Part shown: positions 1-6,667 of the stretch, piece by piece
How the letters are laid out: every line of letters begins with the position of its first letter
Numbering within the stretch: the first letter of the stretch is position 1
Assembly: GCA_002438075.1 (NCBI GenBank)
Contig: DJSQ01000083.1
Span: forward strand, 1,180-23,271
Direction: 5' to 3'
DNA from: Clostridiales bacterium UBA6330
GTDB taxonomy: Bacteria; Bacillota; Clostridia; Oscillospirales; CAG-272
DNA length: 22,092 nucleotides
The notes under the pieces: generated by a model
What the model was told of the DNA's origin: nothing
What the model saw: only the letters and a program-made list of their open reading frames with translations
Databases searched by the model: none
Position numbers and translations under genes: made by a program

Positions 1-7
1 TAAGGCC

Positions 8-58
8 TCGGGGCTTTGCCCCGAACCCCACAAGGGGCTTCTTTCAAGAAGCCCCTTG
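8..58. repeat. Double palindromic intergenic repeat
   Basis: Two adjacent perfect inverted repeats lie downstream of the S26-like gene. The first has 7-bp arms at 8-14 and 18-24 around a TTT loop. The second has 13-bp arms at 31-43 and 46-58 around a 2-nt centre. Both are rich in GGGGC/GCCCC. There is no run of T after either stem on either strand, so this is not a textbook intrinsic terminator, although it could stop or stabilise the 3' end of the minus-strand operon ending at 115. Its look is that of the short dispersed palindromic repeats found between genes in many gut Clostridia; that it is dispersed cannot be shown from one copy. Confidence 0.6.
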
Positions 59-114
59 ACCGCAAGAACTTTTAACAAGGGGGGTATCGGGGTAGCCATT
101 AGATAGTACAAATT

Positions 115-585
115 TTATACGGAGTGCTTTTTGGGCTTGATTTTATGCCACACGCGGGCGGCACAGGTTCGTCCTATATGGAAAAGGTGCCGCACGGGGT
201 AAATCAGATTCCACACACACGCATAGAATCGATAGGACCTTGCGGTGGACAGGACGTGCCGTTTGCCGCGGTAGAACTCCGAGACATAGCCCAGCACCCA
301 CGCATCGGGGACGTACTCCTTTGCGTAGGTATTATCGCCTCTGATGACATATTTCCCGTCCCGCACGCCGATGATGCGGTGCAGGATGTATTTCCCGTCG
401 GGACGGCGATAGAGCGGCAGGTCATATTTTTTCAGCCGTTCGTCTCCGATGGGCAAGACAATCACGCGGTCCCGTCGATTGCGGAGCATGGGGCGCATAC
501 TGCACCCCACCGTTGTGCTGACGTAGAAGCCCTGCTCGGCAAGCTGTCGCTCAATGTTGCCGTTCGGCTCTGTATTTTCCGTCAT
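115..585 (-). CDS. S26-type signal-peptidase-like serine protease (soluble)
   Basis: The 156-residue protein has the core of the S24/S26 peptidase fold. It shows GCSMRPML with candidate nucleophile Ser29, then DRVIVLP, then YILHRIIGV at 66-74, and RGDN at 82-85. The dyad partner appears to be His69 in the HRI motif, as in SipW/Sec11-type (S26B) enzymes; Lys65 lies nearby and is an alternative. No N-terminal membrane anchor is visible, unlike normal signal peptidases, so it is probably cytosolic or bound through the aromatic segment near 117-138. The ATG overlaps the stop of the PqqD-like gene by 4 nt (ATGA), implying coupled translation. It is the last gene of the three-gene operon. Members of this group occur beside PqqD-like and HPr-kinase-like genes; the substrate is unknown. 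A leader-peptide protease role is inference. Confidence 0.75.
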   Translation of the reverse strand: MTENTEPNGNIERQLAEQGFYVSTTVGCSMRPMLRNRRDRVIVLPIGDERLKKYDLPLYRRPDGKYILHRIIGVRDGKYVIRGDNTYAKEYVPDAWVLGYVSEFYRGKRHVLSTARSYRFYACVWNLIYPVRHLFHIGRTCAARVWHKIKPKKHSV

Positions 586-848
586 TCGAGAATTCCGTTC
601 TCGCGGAACTGCTCCACCAGACGTGCCGCGTCCTGTGCGGCGGTCTCGCGGTCCACATCATATTCTGCCAGCATCGCATCCACCAGCTCGTCCAATGTGA
701 TATCCGCCTCGCTCAGCTTCTTCCACAGAAACGCGCCCGTTTCGTTCAGCCGCACCATGCCGTGAAAAGTCTTGCTGGTCTCCCCGACCGCCACGGCAAT
801 GTAGGAATCGCCGACCTTCTGAATGGTAAAATCCTTTTTGATTCGCAT
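582..848 (-). CDS. PqqD-like peptide-binding protein
   Basis: The 88-residue protein matches the PqqD family in length and pattern. It has an N-terminal beta-rich part (MRIKKDFTIQKVGDSYIAV, then a GMVRLNETGAFLWKKL core at about 30-45) followed by a helical part ending in QFRENGILE. PqqD-like domains act as RiPP recognition elements that hold a precursor leader for modifying enzymes. The start has an AAGGAG site 6 nt upstream. The gene begins 18 nt after the kinase-like gene and overlaps the protease gene by 4 nt. No radical SAM partner or obvious precursor is present, so a RiPP role remains inferred from family and neighbours. Confidence 0.85.
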   Translation of the reverse strand: MRIKKDFTIQKVGDSYIAVAVGETSKTFHGMVRLNETGAFLWKKLSEADITLDELVDAMLAEYDVDRETAAQDAARLVEQFRENGILE

Positions 849-866
849 ATGCTTCTCCTTTTTCGG

Positions 867-1571
867 TCACTGACCGTTGTATTTCATGGCTTCGTAGGCG
901 ACCTTTGCCGCCTCGTCGGAAATCGTGCAGGACAGAATCCAGAACGGCACCGCTCGCACCAGTGCGTCCATCAGCATCAGCTGTTTGTTGACCGAGGACC
1001 GCGTTTCGCGCAGATAGAGCTGGTGGACCAGCCGCCCGATGGCATCCTCCTGCGCCGCGCGGCGGATGGAATTGACCTCCCCGCGCTCGATAAAGCAAAT
1101 GGCGCGAAGCGGTGCGGAGATGTTCGCTCCCCAGTTTTCCTTTCCGTTCCACGGGGTTCCGAACGCCGTCACCGAGCCGTCCGCCTCAACGCGGAAGAGC
1201 GGCTTATCGCCGTTGAGGACCCGCGCGTGCGGGATATTCTTGAGCCACAGCGCCGTATGCGTGGATTTTCCGACCCCGCTTTTGGCGGTAAAGGCATAGG
1301 CGTTCCCGTCTGCCTCAACCACCGAGGCGTGCATCAGGAACACGTTGTAATCGGGAAGAATTTCGCAGATATGGCGGTAGAGACAGATGCTTTCGCAATA
1401 GGCGGCGGAAAAATCCCCGTTCTTTTGCTCCTCCCGCAATTCCTCCTCGCTCGCCGAGACGGAAAAAGCATACTCGTCCCCTGAGCAGATATAATCGGCG
1501 CACTGCCGCTCGATAAACCCGTATCGGTTCTCGATTCGGATACGGATTTCGGCAAGGCGGATAATAAACAT
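867..1571 (-). CDS. HPr-kinase-like P-loop protein
   Basis: This 234-residue protein resembles the C-terminal kinase domain of HPr kinase/phosphorylase. It has MHASVVEADG at 80-89, a P-loop AKSGVGKST at 96-104 (Lys102, Ser103) and NGDKPLFRV at 120-128, where HprK carries its acidic catalytic residues. The N-terminal domain and usual length of true HprK (about 310 residues) are missing, so a role in carbon catabolite control is unlikely. Relatives of this type sit in RiPP loci; in paeninodin-like lasso peptide clusters such a kinase phosphorylates the precursor. The frame is open up to 1655, but a promoter occupies 1608-1636 and the ATG at 1571 is the first start after it. The ribosome binding site is weak (GGAG, 12 nt away). 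It is the first gene of the operon. Confidence 0.8.
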   Translation of the reverse strand: MFIIRLAEIRIRIENRYGFIERQCADYICSGDEYAFSVSASEEELREEQKNGDFSAAYCESICLYRHICEILPDYNVFLMHASVVEADGNAYAFTAKSGVGKSTHTALWLKNIPHARVLNGDKPLFRVEADGSVTAFGTPWNGKENWGANISAPLRAICFIERGEVNSIRRAAQEDAIGRLVHQLYLRETRSSVNKQLMLMDALVRAVPFWILSCTISDEAAKVAYEAMKYNGQ

Positions 1572-1607
1572 AGGCGTTATTCGCTCCGTTCTGTTGATTT
1601 CTGTTCT

Positions 1608-1636
1608 ATTATAGCATATCACAGCCGTTTTGTCAA
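1608..1636 (-). promoter_or_regulatory. Sigma-A promoter of kinase/PqqD/S26 operon
   Basis: On the minus strand a perfect TTGACA (1636-1631), a 17-bp spacer and a perfect TATAAT (1613-1608) are present, with an extended -10 TGC immediately before TATAAT. Transcription should begin near 1601, leaving a leader of about 30 nt before the ATG at 1571. The match is as good as the consensus allows, which implies strong expression unless repressed. Confidence 0.9.
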
Positions 1637-1657
1637 CCTGATTTGAGGATTTCACAC

Positions 1658-1683
1658 AAAAAAAGCCCGCAAAAGCGGGCTTT
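1658..1683 (-). terminator. Intrinsic terminator of the CarD-like gene
   Basis: A 9-bp perfect stem (1662-1670 with 1675-1683, loop of 4) is followed on the minus strand by seven T residues (1664-1658). It lies just after the stop of the CarD-like gene and just before the promoter of the next operon, so it insulates the two units. Confidence 0.9.
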
Positions 1684-1692
1684 GGCTACCGT

Positions 1693-2208
1693 TCAGGCAG
1701 GGCAGGCTTCAATATGGCTCCTGATATACTGCTCCATTTCGCCGACGGGGACATCCAGCGCAAGCGACAGCTCGGCATAGAGATACCGCTTTGCATCCTC
1801 GGCAAAGCCGCGCTCGGTCTCCGAGATGCGCTGTGCCCGCGAGCTGCCGCGCATACGGCTGACCCGTTCGCGCACGGTTTTGATGACCCGCACCCATTCG
1901 GAGGGCGCGTGGGTGTGCATGGCTTCGGTGTACCGCAGGCGCAGCGCCTTTGCGTTCGGCTCTTCAAACGCCTCCATCGCCGGAATTTCGTTCAGCAGGC
2001 GGTTCGCCTCCTCGGTCGTCAGCAGACGGCGCAGAAAGACGCTCTCGCTGTCGGTTGGCACATACAGCACCCCGCCGTTGTTGCGGAACGGGTGGAGCAC
2101 ATAGTAAAGCCTGTCCGCAGGCATCCCACTCAGGGGCGCACGACAAATGTCCGCAACGCGGCAGACCCCCTCCGAAGCATAATAGACATACTCACCGACC
2201 GCAAACAT
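1693..2208 (-). CDS. CarD-family transcriptional regulator
   Basis: The 171-residue product begins MFAVGEYVYYASEGVCRVAD, the typical opening of the CarD/TRCF RNA-polymerase interaction domain (about residues 1-60), followed by a helical C-terminal domain. CarD/CdnL proteins bind the beta subunit of RNA polymerase and stabilise open promoter complexes. The frame could start at a GTG at 2214, but the AAAGGGGA site lies 2 nt from that GTG and about 7 nt from the ATG at 2208, so the ATG is preferred. The gene is monocistronic, with its own promoter and terminator. Clostridia often carry several CarD paralogues; which promoters this one affects cannot be told. Confidence 0.85.
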   Translation of the reverse strand: MFAVGEYVYYASEGVCRVADICRAPLSGMPADRLYYVLHPFRNNGGVLYVPTDSESVFLRRLLTTEEANRLLNEIPAMEAFEEPNAKALRLRYTEAMHTHAPSEWVRVIKTVRERVSRMRGSSRAQRISETERGFAEDAKRYLYAELSLALDVPVGEMEQYIRSHIEACPA

Positions 2209-2268
2209 CGTCACATCCCCTTTCGTTTCCTATCATGAGAAAATCGGAATCCCATCACCTTCTTGTAT

Positions 2269-2277
2269 ATTATACCA
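2269..2277 (-). promoter_or_regulatory. Extended -10 promoter for the CarD-like gene
   Basis: On the minus strand the sequence TGGTATAAT (2277-2269) is a perfect extended -10 element. No good -35 box is found at 16-18 bp upstream, which extended -10 promoters tolerate. The predicted leader before the ATG at 2208 is about 53 nt. Confidence 0.65.
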
Positions 2278-2340
2278 TATTTTTTGCCAAAGCGGGAAGC
2301 GAATCAGCATATTTTCTATATTTTTTTACGATTTGAACAC

Positions 2341-2376
2341 AAAAATCCCTCTTGCAACGTGTGCAAAAGGGATTTT
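2341..2376 (-). terminator. Terminator of the V-ATPase operon
   Basis: Arms at 2342-2356 and 2362-2376 pair over 15 bp with one mismatch. On the minus strand the stem is followed by a T-rich stretch. It begins 8 nt after the stop of the subunit D gene, closing the nine-gene operon. Confidence 0.8.
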
Positions 2377-2383
2377 GTTCTAA

Positions 2384-3133
2384 TTATGCGTTGCCGCTCG
2401 TATCCGACGCATCCGCTCGGACTTCCGTTTCAGCTTCTGCTTCTGCTTCTGCTTCCGCTTCGTCATCCTCGTCGTCCTCATCCTCGGGTCTTGCGAGCTG
2501 TGCCTCCAGCATCATGTCCTTGACCTTCATCAGCCGTGTGGTGTTTCCGCGCTCGTTTTCGTCCAGCCGCATCCGAATGGTCCGAATGACCTCCAGATAT
2601 TGCGGCATCAGGATATACTCCAGCGCGTTGACGCGCCGGCGGGTGCGCTCGATCTCCTCGGCGAGAAGCTGTGCGGTCTTTTCCAGCTCCGCCATTCGGA
2701 GCAGGTCCTCGAGAAGCCCGTTCAGCGCCTGCACCGATGCGTCCAGCTCACCTGTGGTGAACGCCATGCCGTAGTTGTAGCTGTCGGTGTTCCCCTCGGC
2801 GTAGACCTGCAACCGAAAGACGGGCACGTCCACGCTCATGCAGTTGTGGAAGGAGACATCCAGCGTCCCCTCCTTTTTGGGGCAGATCAGCGCCTCCTCC
2901 AGCATCTGCGGCGGGTTGACCGCGCCTGCGACCGTGAAGCCGCCGTAAACCGTTGCGAGCGATTTTTCCACCTTTTCCCGCAACGTTTTGTCCTCTCTGA
3001 CGACATCCATAAAGCGGCGCATCAGCTCATCGCGCTTATCCTTGAGCAGCTTATGTCCCCGACGCGCGGTCTGATAGCGGGCTTGGTACCGCTTCATTTC
3101 CATTCTGGTCGGGTTGACTTGTACGCCTGCCAT
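2384..3133 (-). CDS. atpD/ntpD: V/A-type ATPase subunit D (central rotor shaft)
   Basis: The 249-residue protein starts MAGVQVNPTRMEMKRYQARY and is almost all helical, as expected for the D subunit. D forms the coiled-coil axle that turns inside the A3B3 head and joins F and C to the membrane ring. Core homology runs to about residue 215. It is followed by an unusual acidic tail (216-249) of Asp/Glu and alternating Glu-Ala residues that is not part of the normal fold. The gene is last in the operon, 18 nt after subunit B, with a GGGAGG ribosome binding site 8 nt before the ATG. An intrinsic terminator follows. Confidence 0.95.
   Translation of the reverse strand: MAGVQVNPTRMEMKRYQARYQTARRGHKLLKDKRDELMRRFMDVVREDKTLREKVEKSLATVYGGFTVAGAVNPPQMLEEALICPKKEGTLDVSFHNCMSVDVPVFRLQVYAEGNTDSYNYGMAFTTGELDASVQALNGLLEDLLRMAELEKTAQLLAEEIERTRRRVNALEYILMPQYLEVIRTIRMRLDENERGNTTRLMKVKDMMLEAQLARPEDEDDEDDEAEAEAEAEAETEVRADASDTSGNA
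2433..2462. repeat. Five-copy hexanucleotide repeat in subunit D gene
   Basis: Five tandem hexamers occur: GCTTCT three times, then GCTTCC, then GCTTCG on the plus strand. On the coding strand they encode alternating Glu-Ala in the C-terminal tail of subunit D. The adjoining TCATCC/TCGTCG-type run encodes Asp-Glu repeats. Because the unit is 6 bp, gain or loss of copies stays in frame. Confidence 0.85.
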
Positions 3134-3151
3134 TCCGCTATTCCTCCCGCT

Positions 3152-4540
3152 TTAGTTTTCGGTCTTTTCCTGCTTCATCCAATACTTATCCAACAGCGCG
3201 GGCTTGATACGCTTCATCTCGCCGCGCGGCAGGATGGAGAGCAGCTTCCAGCCGAGGTCCAGCGTTTCCTCAATGGAGCGGTTCTCATAGAAGCCCTGAT
3301 TGATATACTCCGCCTCGAACGCGTCCGCAAATTTCGCATACAAACGGTCAACGGGAGAGAGCGCCGCCTCGCCGAGCACCACCATCAGCTCTCTTGCTTC
3401 CTTGCCTCTTGCATAGGCGGAGAAGAGCTGGTTCATCGTGTCGGCGTGGTCCTCGCGGGTCTTGCCCGCACCGATTCCCTTGTCCTTCAGACGGGACAGC
3501 GACGGCAGAACGTCCACGGGCGGCAGGCATCCCTTGCGGTAAAGCTCACGCGACAGGATGATCTGTCCCTCGGTGATATAGCCCGTCAGGTCGGGAATCG
3601 GGTGGGTCTTGTCGTCCTCGGGCATCGACAGAATCGGAATCATGGTAATGGAGCCGTCGGAGCCCATCTTCCGCCCTGCGCGCTCATAGAGCGTTGCAAG
3701 GTCGGTGTACAGGTAGCCCGGGTATCCGCGCCGCCCGGGGACCTCCTTGCGCGCGGCGGAAACCTCGCGCAGAGCCTCGGCGTAGTTGGTGATATCGGTC
3801 ATGATGACCAGAACGTGCATATTGCAGTCGAACGCCAGATATTCCGCGGCGGTCAGTGCCATACGCGGGGTGTTGATACGCTCGATTGCCGCATCGGACG
3901 CAAGGTTGATGAACAGCACCGTGCGGTCCAGCGCGCCTGTCTTGCGGAAGTCCGAAATGAAGAAGTCGGCTTCCTCAAAGGTGATACCGATGGCGGCGAA
4001 CACAACCGCGAATTTCTCATCGGTCCCGCGCACCTTTGCCTGCCGTGCAATCTGCGCGGCAAGGTTTGCGTGCGGAAGTCCCGAGCCCGAGAAAATCGGC
4101 AGCTTCTGACCGCGGACCAGTGTGTTCAGTCCGTCAATGCTGGAAACACCTGTTTGAATGAACTCGGAGGGATAGTAGCGCGCCGCAGGGTTGATCGGCG
4201 TGCCGTTGATATCAAGGCTCTTTTCGGGGATGATACGCGCGCCGCCGTCAATCGGCTCGCCCATACCGTTGAAGATACGCCCCAGCATATTCTTCGACAC
4301 GGGCAATTCCACGCCGTGCCCCGAGAAGCGGACCTTGCTGTTTGCGAGGTTGATGCCCGCCGCCGATTCAAACAGCTGGACCAGCACGTTCTTGCCGTCC
4401 ACCTCCAGCACGCGGCAACGGCGGACCTCTCCATCGGGCAATTCGATCTCGCCCAATTCGTCGTATTTCACGCCCTCGACCTGACGCACCAGCATCAGCG
4501 GTCCCGCAACCTCTTCAATGGTTCTGTATTCACGAATCAT
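3152..4540 (-). CDS. atpB/ntpB: V/A-type ATPase subunit B (non-catalytic head subunit)
   Basis: The 462-residue protein is the regulatory nucleotide-binding subunit that alternates with A in the hexameric head. It has the N-terminal beta-barrel (VAGPLMLVRQVEGV), and in place of a true Walker A motif it has FSGSGLPHANL at 150-160, lacking the GKT, as all B subunits do. TDITNYAEALREVSAARKEV at about 248-267 is the conserved interface segment. Length is normal for the family. The ATG follows the stop of subunit A by 3 nt, and its GGAGGA site lies within the end of the A gene, so the two are likely translated in near-equal amounts. Confidence 0.97.
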   Translation of the reverse strand: MIREYRTIEEVAGPLMLVRQVEGVKYDELGEIELPDGEVRRCRVLEVDGKNVLVQLFESAAGINLANSKVRFSGHGVELPVSKNMLGRIFNGMGEPIDGGARIIPEKSLDINGTPINPAARYYPSEFIQTGVSSIDGLNTLVRGQKLPIFSGSGLPHANLAAQIARQAKVRGTDEKFAVVFAAIGITFEEADFFISDFRKTGALDRTVLFINLASDAAIERINTPRMALTAAEYLAFDCNMHVLVIMTDITNYAEALREVSAARKEVPGRRGYPGYLYTDLATLYERAGRKMGSDGSITMIPILSMPEDDKTHPIPDLTGYITEGQIILSRELYRKGCLPPVDVLPSLSRLKDKGIGAGKTREDHADTMNQLFSAYARGKEARELMVVLGEAALSPVDRLYAKFADAFEAEYINQGFYENRSIEETLDLGWKLLSILPRGEMKRIKPALLDKYWMKQEKTEN

Positions 4541-4543
4541 GTC

Positions 4544-6319
4544 TTACTCCTCCTCGCGCGCCTCTTCGATGAGCCGATCTGCCGCAGAGACAATTTCCTG
4601 CTCGATCTTTGCAAATTCCTCTTTGTAGTCGGCTTCGGGCACGGTCTTGGCTCTCGCAATCCGCTCGTGCACGGGCAGCTCGCAGACCGCCTCGACATCC
4701 GCCCCCGCTCTGACTGCCCGCAGTGCCTCGTCGTTGTAGCGGAAAATCAGGTGCAGCATGGCATACTGCTTCTCCAGCGAGGTATAGCTGTCCACATCCA
4801 GAAATGCGTTCTGCTGGAGGAAGTCCTCACGGATGGACTGTGCCACATCCAGCTTGATGCGGTCCTCGGGCGACAGCGCGTCCATACCCACCAGCTTGAC
4901 AATTTCCTGTAGGTCGGATTCCTCCTGCAACACCTTCAGGCAACGCCCCGTCAGCGTATTCCAGTCCTTGGAGATGTGCTCCGAGAACCAGTCGGACAGG
5001 CGGTCGCGGTAAAGCGAATAGGAGTTCAGCCAGTTGATGGCGGGGAAATGCCGACGGTATGCCAGAGACGAATCCAGTCCCCAGAACACCTTGACGATAC
5101 GCAGGGTTGCCTGCGTGACAGGCTCGGAGATATCGCCGCCCTGCGGGGATACCGCGCCGATTGCCGAAAGCGCACCCTCGCGGTTGTCACCGCCGAGGCA
5201 GACTACCTTGCCCGCGCGCTCGTAGAACTGCGCCAGACGCGAGGTCAGGTATGCGGGATAGCCCTCTTCACCGGGCATCTCCTCCAACCGCCCCGACATT
5301 TCGCGGAGTGCCTCCGCCCAACGGGAGGTCGAGTCGGCAATAACCGCAACCGAGTAGCCCATATCGCGGAAGTACTCCGCAATCGTGATACCCGTATAAA
5401 TCGAAGCCTCACGCGCCGCAACCGGCATATCCGAGGTGTTCGCAATCAGCACCGTGCGCTCCATCAGCGATTTTCCCGTTTTGGGGTCAACCAGCTCGGG
5501 GAACTCGCGCAGAACATCGGTCATTTCGTTTCCGCGCTCGCCGCAGCCGATATAGACCACAAGGTCCACGTCGCTCCACTTTGCCAGCTGGTGCTGAACA
5601 ACGGTTTTACCCGAGCCGAAGGGTCCCGGGACGCACGCGGTTCCGCCCTTTGCAATCGGGAACAGCGCATCGATCGGGCGCTGACCCGTAATCATCGGGT
5701 CCACGGGCGGCAGCTTCTTTTGATAGGGTCTCGACACACGGACGGGCCACTTCTGCATCAGCGTCAGGTCCTCCATCGTGCCGTTCGGGAGCTTGATGCG
5801 CCCGATGCGGTCAGTGATGCGGTAATCGCCCGTGCGCAATTCGACCAGCGTGCCGCTCATCTTCGGCGGGACCATAATCTTATGCAGAATCACATCGTTC
5901 TCCTGCACGGTTCCGAGAATATCCCCCGCGCCGACTTCTTCGCCAAAGCCCTTTGCGGCTTCAAAATGCCAGACCTTCTCGCGGTCCAGCGCAGGCTCAT
6001 CCAGTCCTCTGACCAGATTGGAGCCCACCTTTTCACGCATTGCCTCCAGCGGGCGCTGGATGCCGTCGAAAATGTTGGTCAGAAGCCCCGGACCGAGCTC
6101 CACCGACAGCGGTGCGCCCGTGGAGACCACCTTGTCGCCTCTTCCGAGCCCCGCCGTTTCCTCATATACCTGAATCGAGGCACGGTCACCGTGCATTTCG
6201 ATGATCTCGCCGATCAGCTTCTTCGGACCGACCCGAACCACGTCGAACAGGTCCGCTTCCCGCATTCCCTCGGCAATGACCAGCGGTCCCGATACCTTTC
6301 TGATTTTTCCTTCTACCAT
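4544..6319 (-). CDS. atpA/ntpA: V/A-type ATPase subunit A (catalytic)
   Basis: The 591-residue protein is the ATP-hydrolysing or ATP-making head subunit. Visible motifs are GPLVIAEGM in the N-terminal barrel, the long inserted non-homologous region (about 110-200) that distinguishes A from F-type beta subunits, a Walker A GPFGSGKT at 232-239, GERGNEM just after the GCG turn, and the Walker B region VAVIADSTSRWAEALRE. All key residues are intact, so the enzyme should be active. It starts with ATG after an AAGGAA site, 21 nt downstream of subunit F. Confidence 0.98.
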   Translation of the reverse strand: MVEGKIRKVSGPLVIAEGMREADLFDVVRVGPKKLIGEIIEMHGDRASIQVYEETAGLGRGDKVVSTGAPLSVELGPGLLTNIFDGIQRPLEAMREKVGSNLVRGLDEPALDREKVWHFEAAKGFGEEVGAGDILGTVQENDVILHKIMVPPKMSGTLVELRTGDYRITDRIGRIKLPNGTMEDLTLMQKWPVRVSRPYQKKLPPVDPMITGQRPIDALFPIAKGGTACVPGPFGSGKTVVQHQLAKWSDVDLVVYIGCGERGNEMTDVLREFPELVDPKTGKSLMERTVLIANTSDMPVAAREASIYTGITIAEYFRDMGYSVAVIADSTSRWAEALREMSGRLEEMPGEEGYPAYLTSRLAQFYERAGKVVCLGGDNREGALSAIGAVSPQGGDISEPVTQATLRIVKVFWGLDSSLAYRRHFPAINWLNSYSLYRDRLSDWFSEHISKDWNTLTGRCLKVLQEESDLQEIVKLVGMDALSPEDRIKLDVAQSIREDFLQQNAFLDVDSYTSLEKQYAMLHLIFRYNDEALRAVRAGADVEAVCELPVHERIARAKTVPEADYKEEFAKIEQEIVSAADRLIEEAREEE

Positions 6320-6340
6320 TCCGGTTACGATTCCTTTCCG

Positions 6341-6667
6341 TTAATTGGTGTCCTTGAAAAGAATGTCCGCGCCGACCGCACGCTCCACCGCGCGGCGCAG
6401 GTTGTTCATGCCGTAGCCCATCGAGCCCTCCTGCCCCGGGATCGACACGATTGCGGGAATCGGCAAATCGCGGTATTTCGCCATTTCCTCCTCCAGCTCC
6501 ATCGCAAAGTTTTCGGTGATGAAAATCACGCCGTACTCCTGCGACTTTGCCATCGCGTGCAGCTCTCTTGCGGCATCGGCGGTGCTGTCCGCCTCACGGA
6601 CCGCAAAGCCGAGTGCCATAAAGCCCTGCACCGCGTCCCGCCGTCCGATAATTCCGATTTTATACAT
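6341..6667 (-). CDS. atpF/ntpG: V/A-type ATPase subunit F (central stalk)
   Basis: This 108-residue protein begins MYKIGIIGRRDAVQGFMALGF, the usual start of the small Rossmann-like F subunit, and contains GVIFITENFA and IPAIVSIPG. F binds the D axle and helps couple rotation to catalysis. The ATG overlaps the end of the subunit C gene by 8 nt (ATGTATAA), indicating coupled translation. (Subunit letters follow the A/V-type scheme; in Enterococcus the equivalent is NtpG.). Confidence 0.95.
   Translation of the reverse strand: MYKIGIIGRRDAVQGFMALGFAVREADSTADAARELHAMAKSQEYGVIFITENFAMELEEEMAKYRDLPIPAIVSIPGQEGSMGYGMNNLRRAVERAVGADILFKDTN

Noticed and set aside
1..96. Short minus-strand open frame starting at an ATG near 98 and running off the window edge, considered as a RiPP precursor
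   Set aside because: It has no ribosome binding site and is made wholly of the palindromic repeat, so its open frame is likely chance.
2600..4912. 770-residue plus-strand open frame opposite subunits D, B and A
   Set aside because: Shadow of conserved genes on the other strand; no recognisable domain or ribosome binding site.
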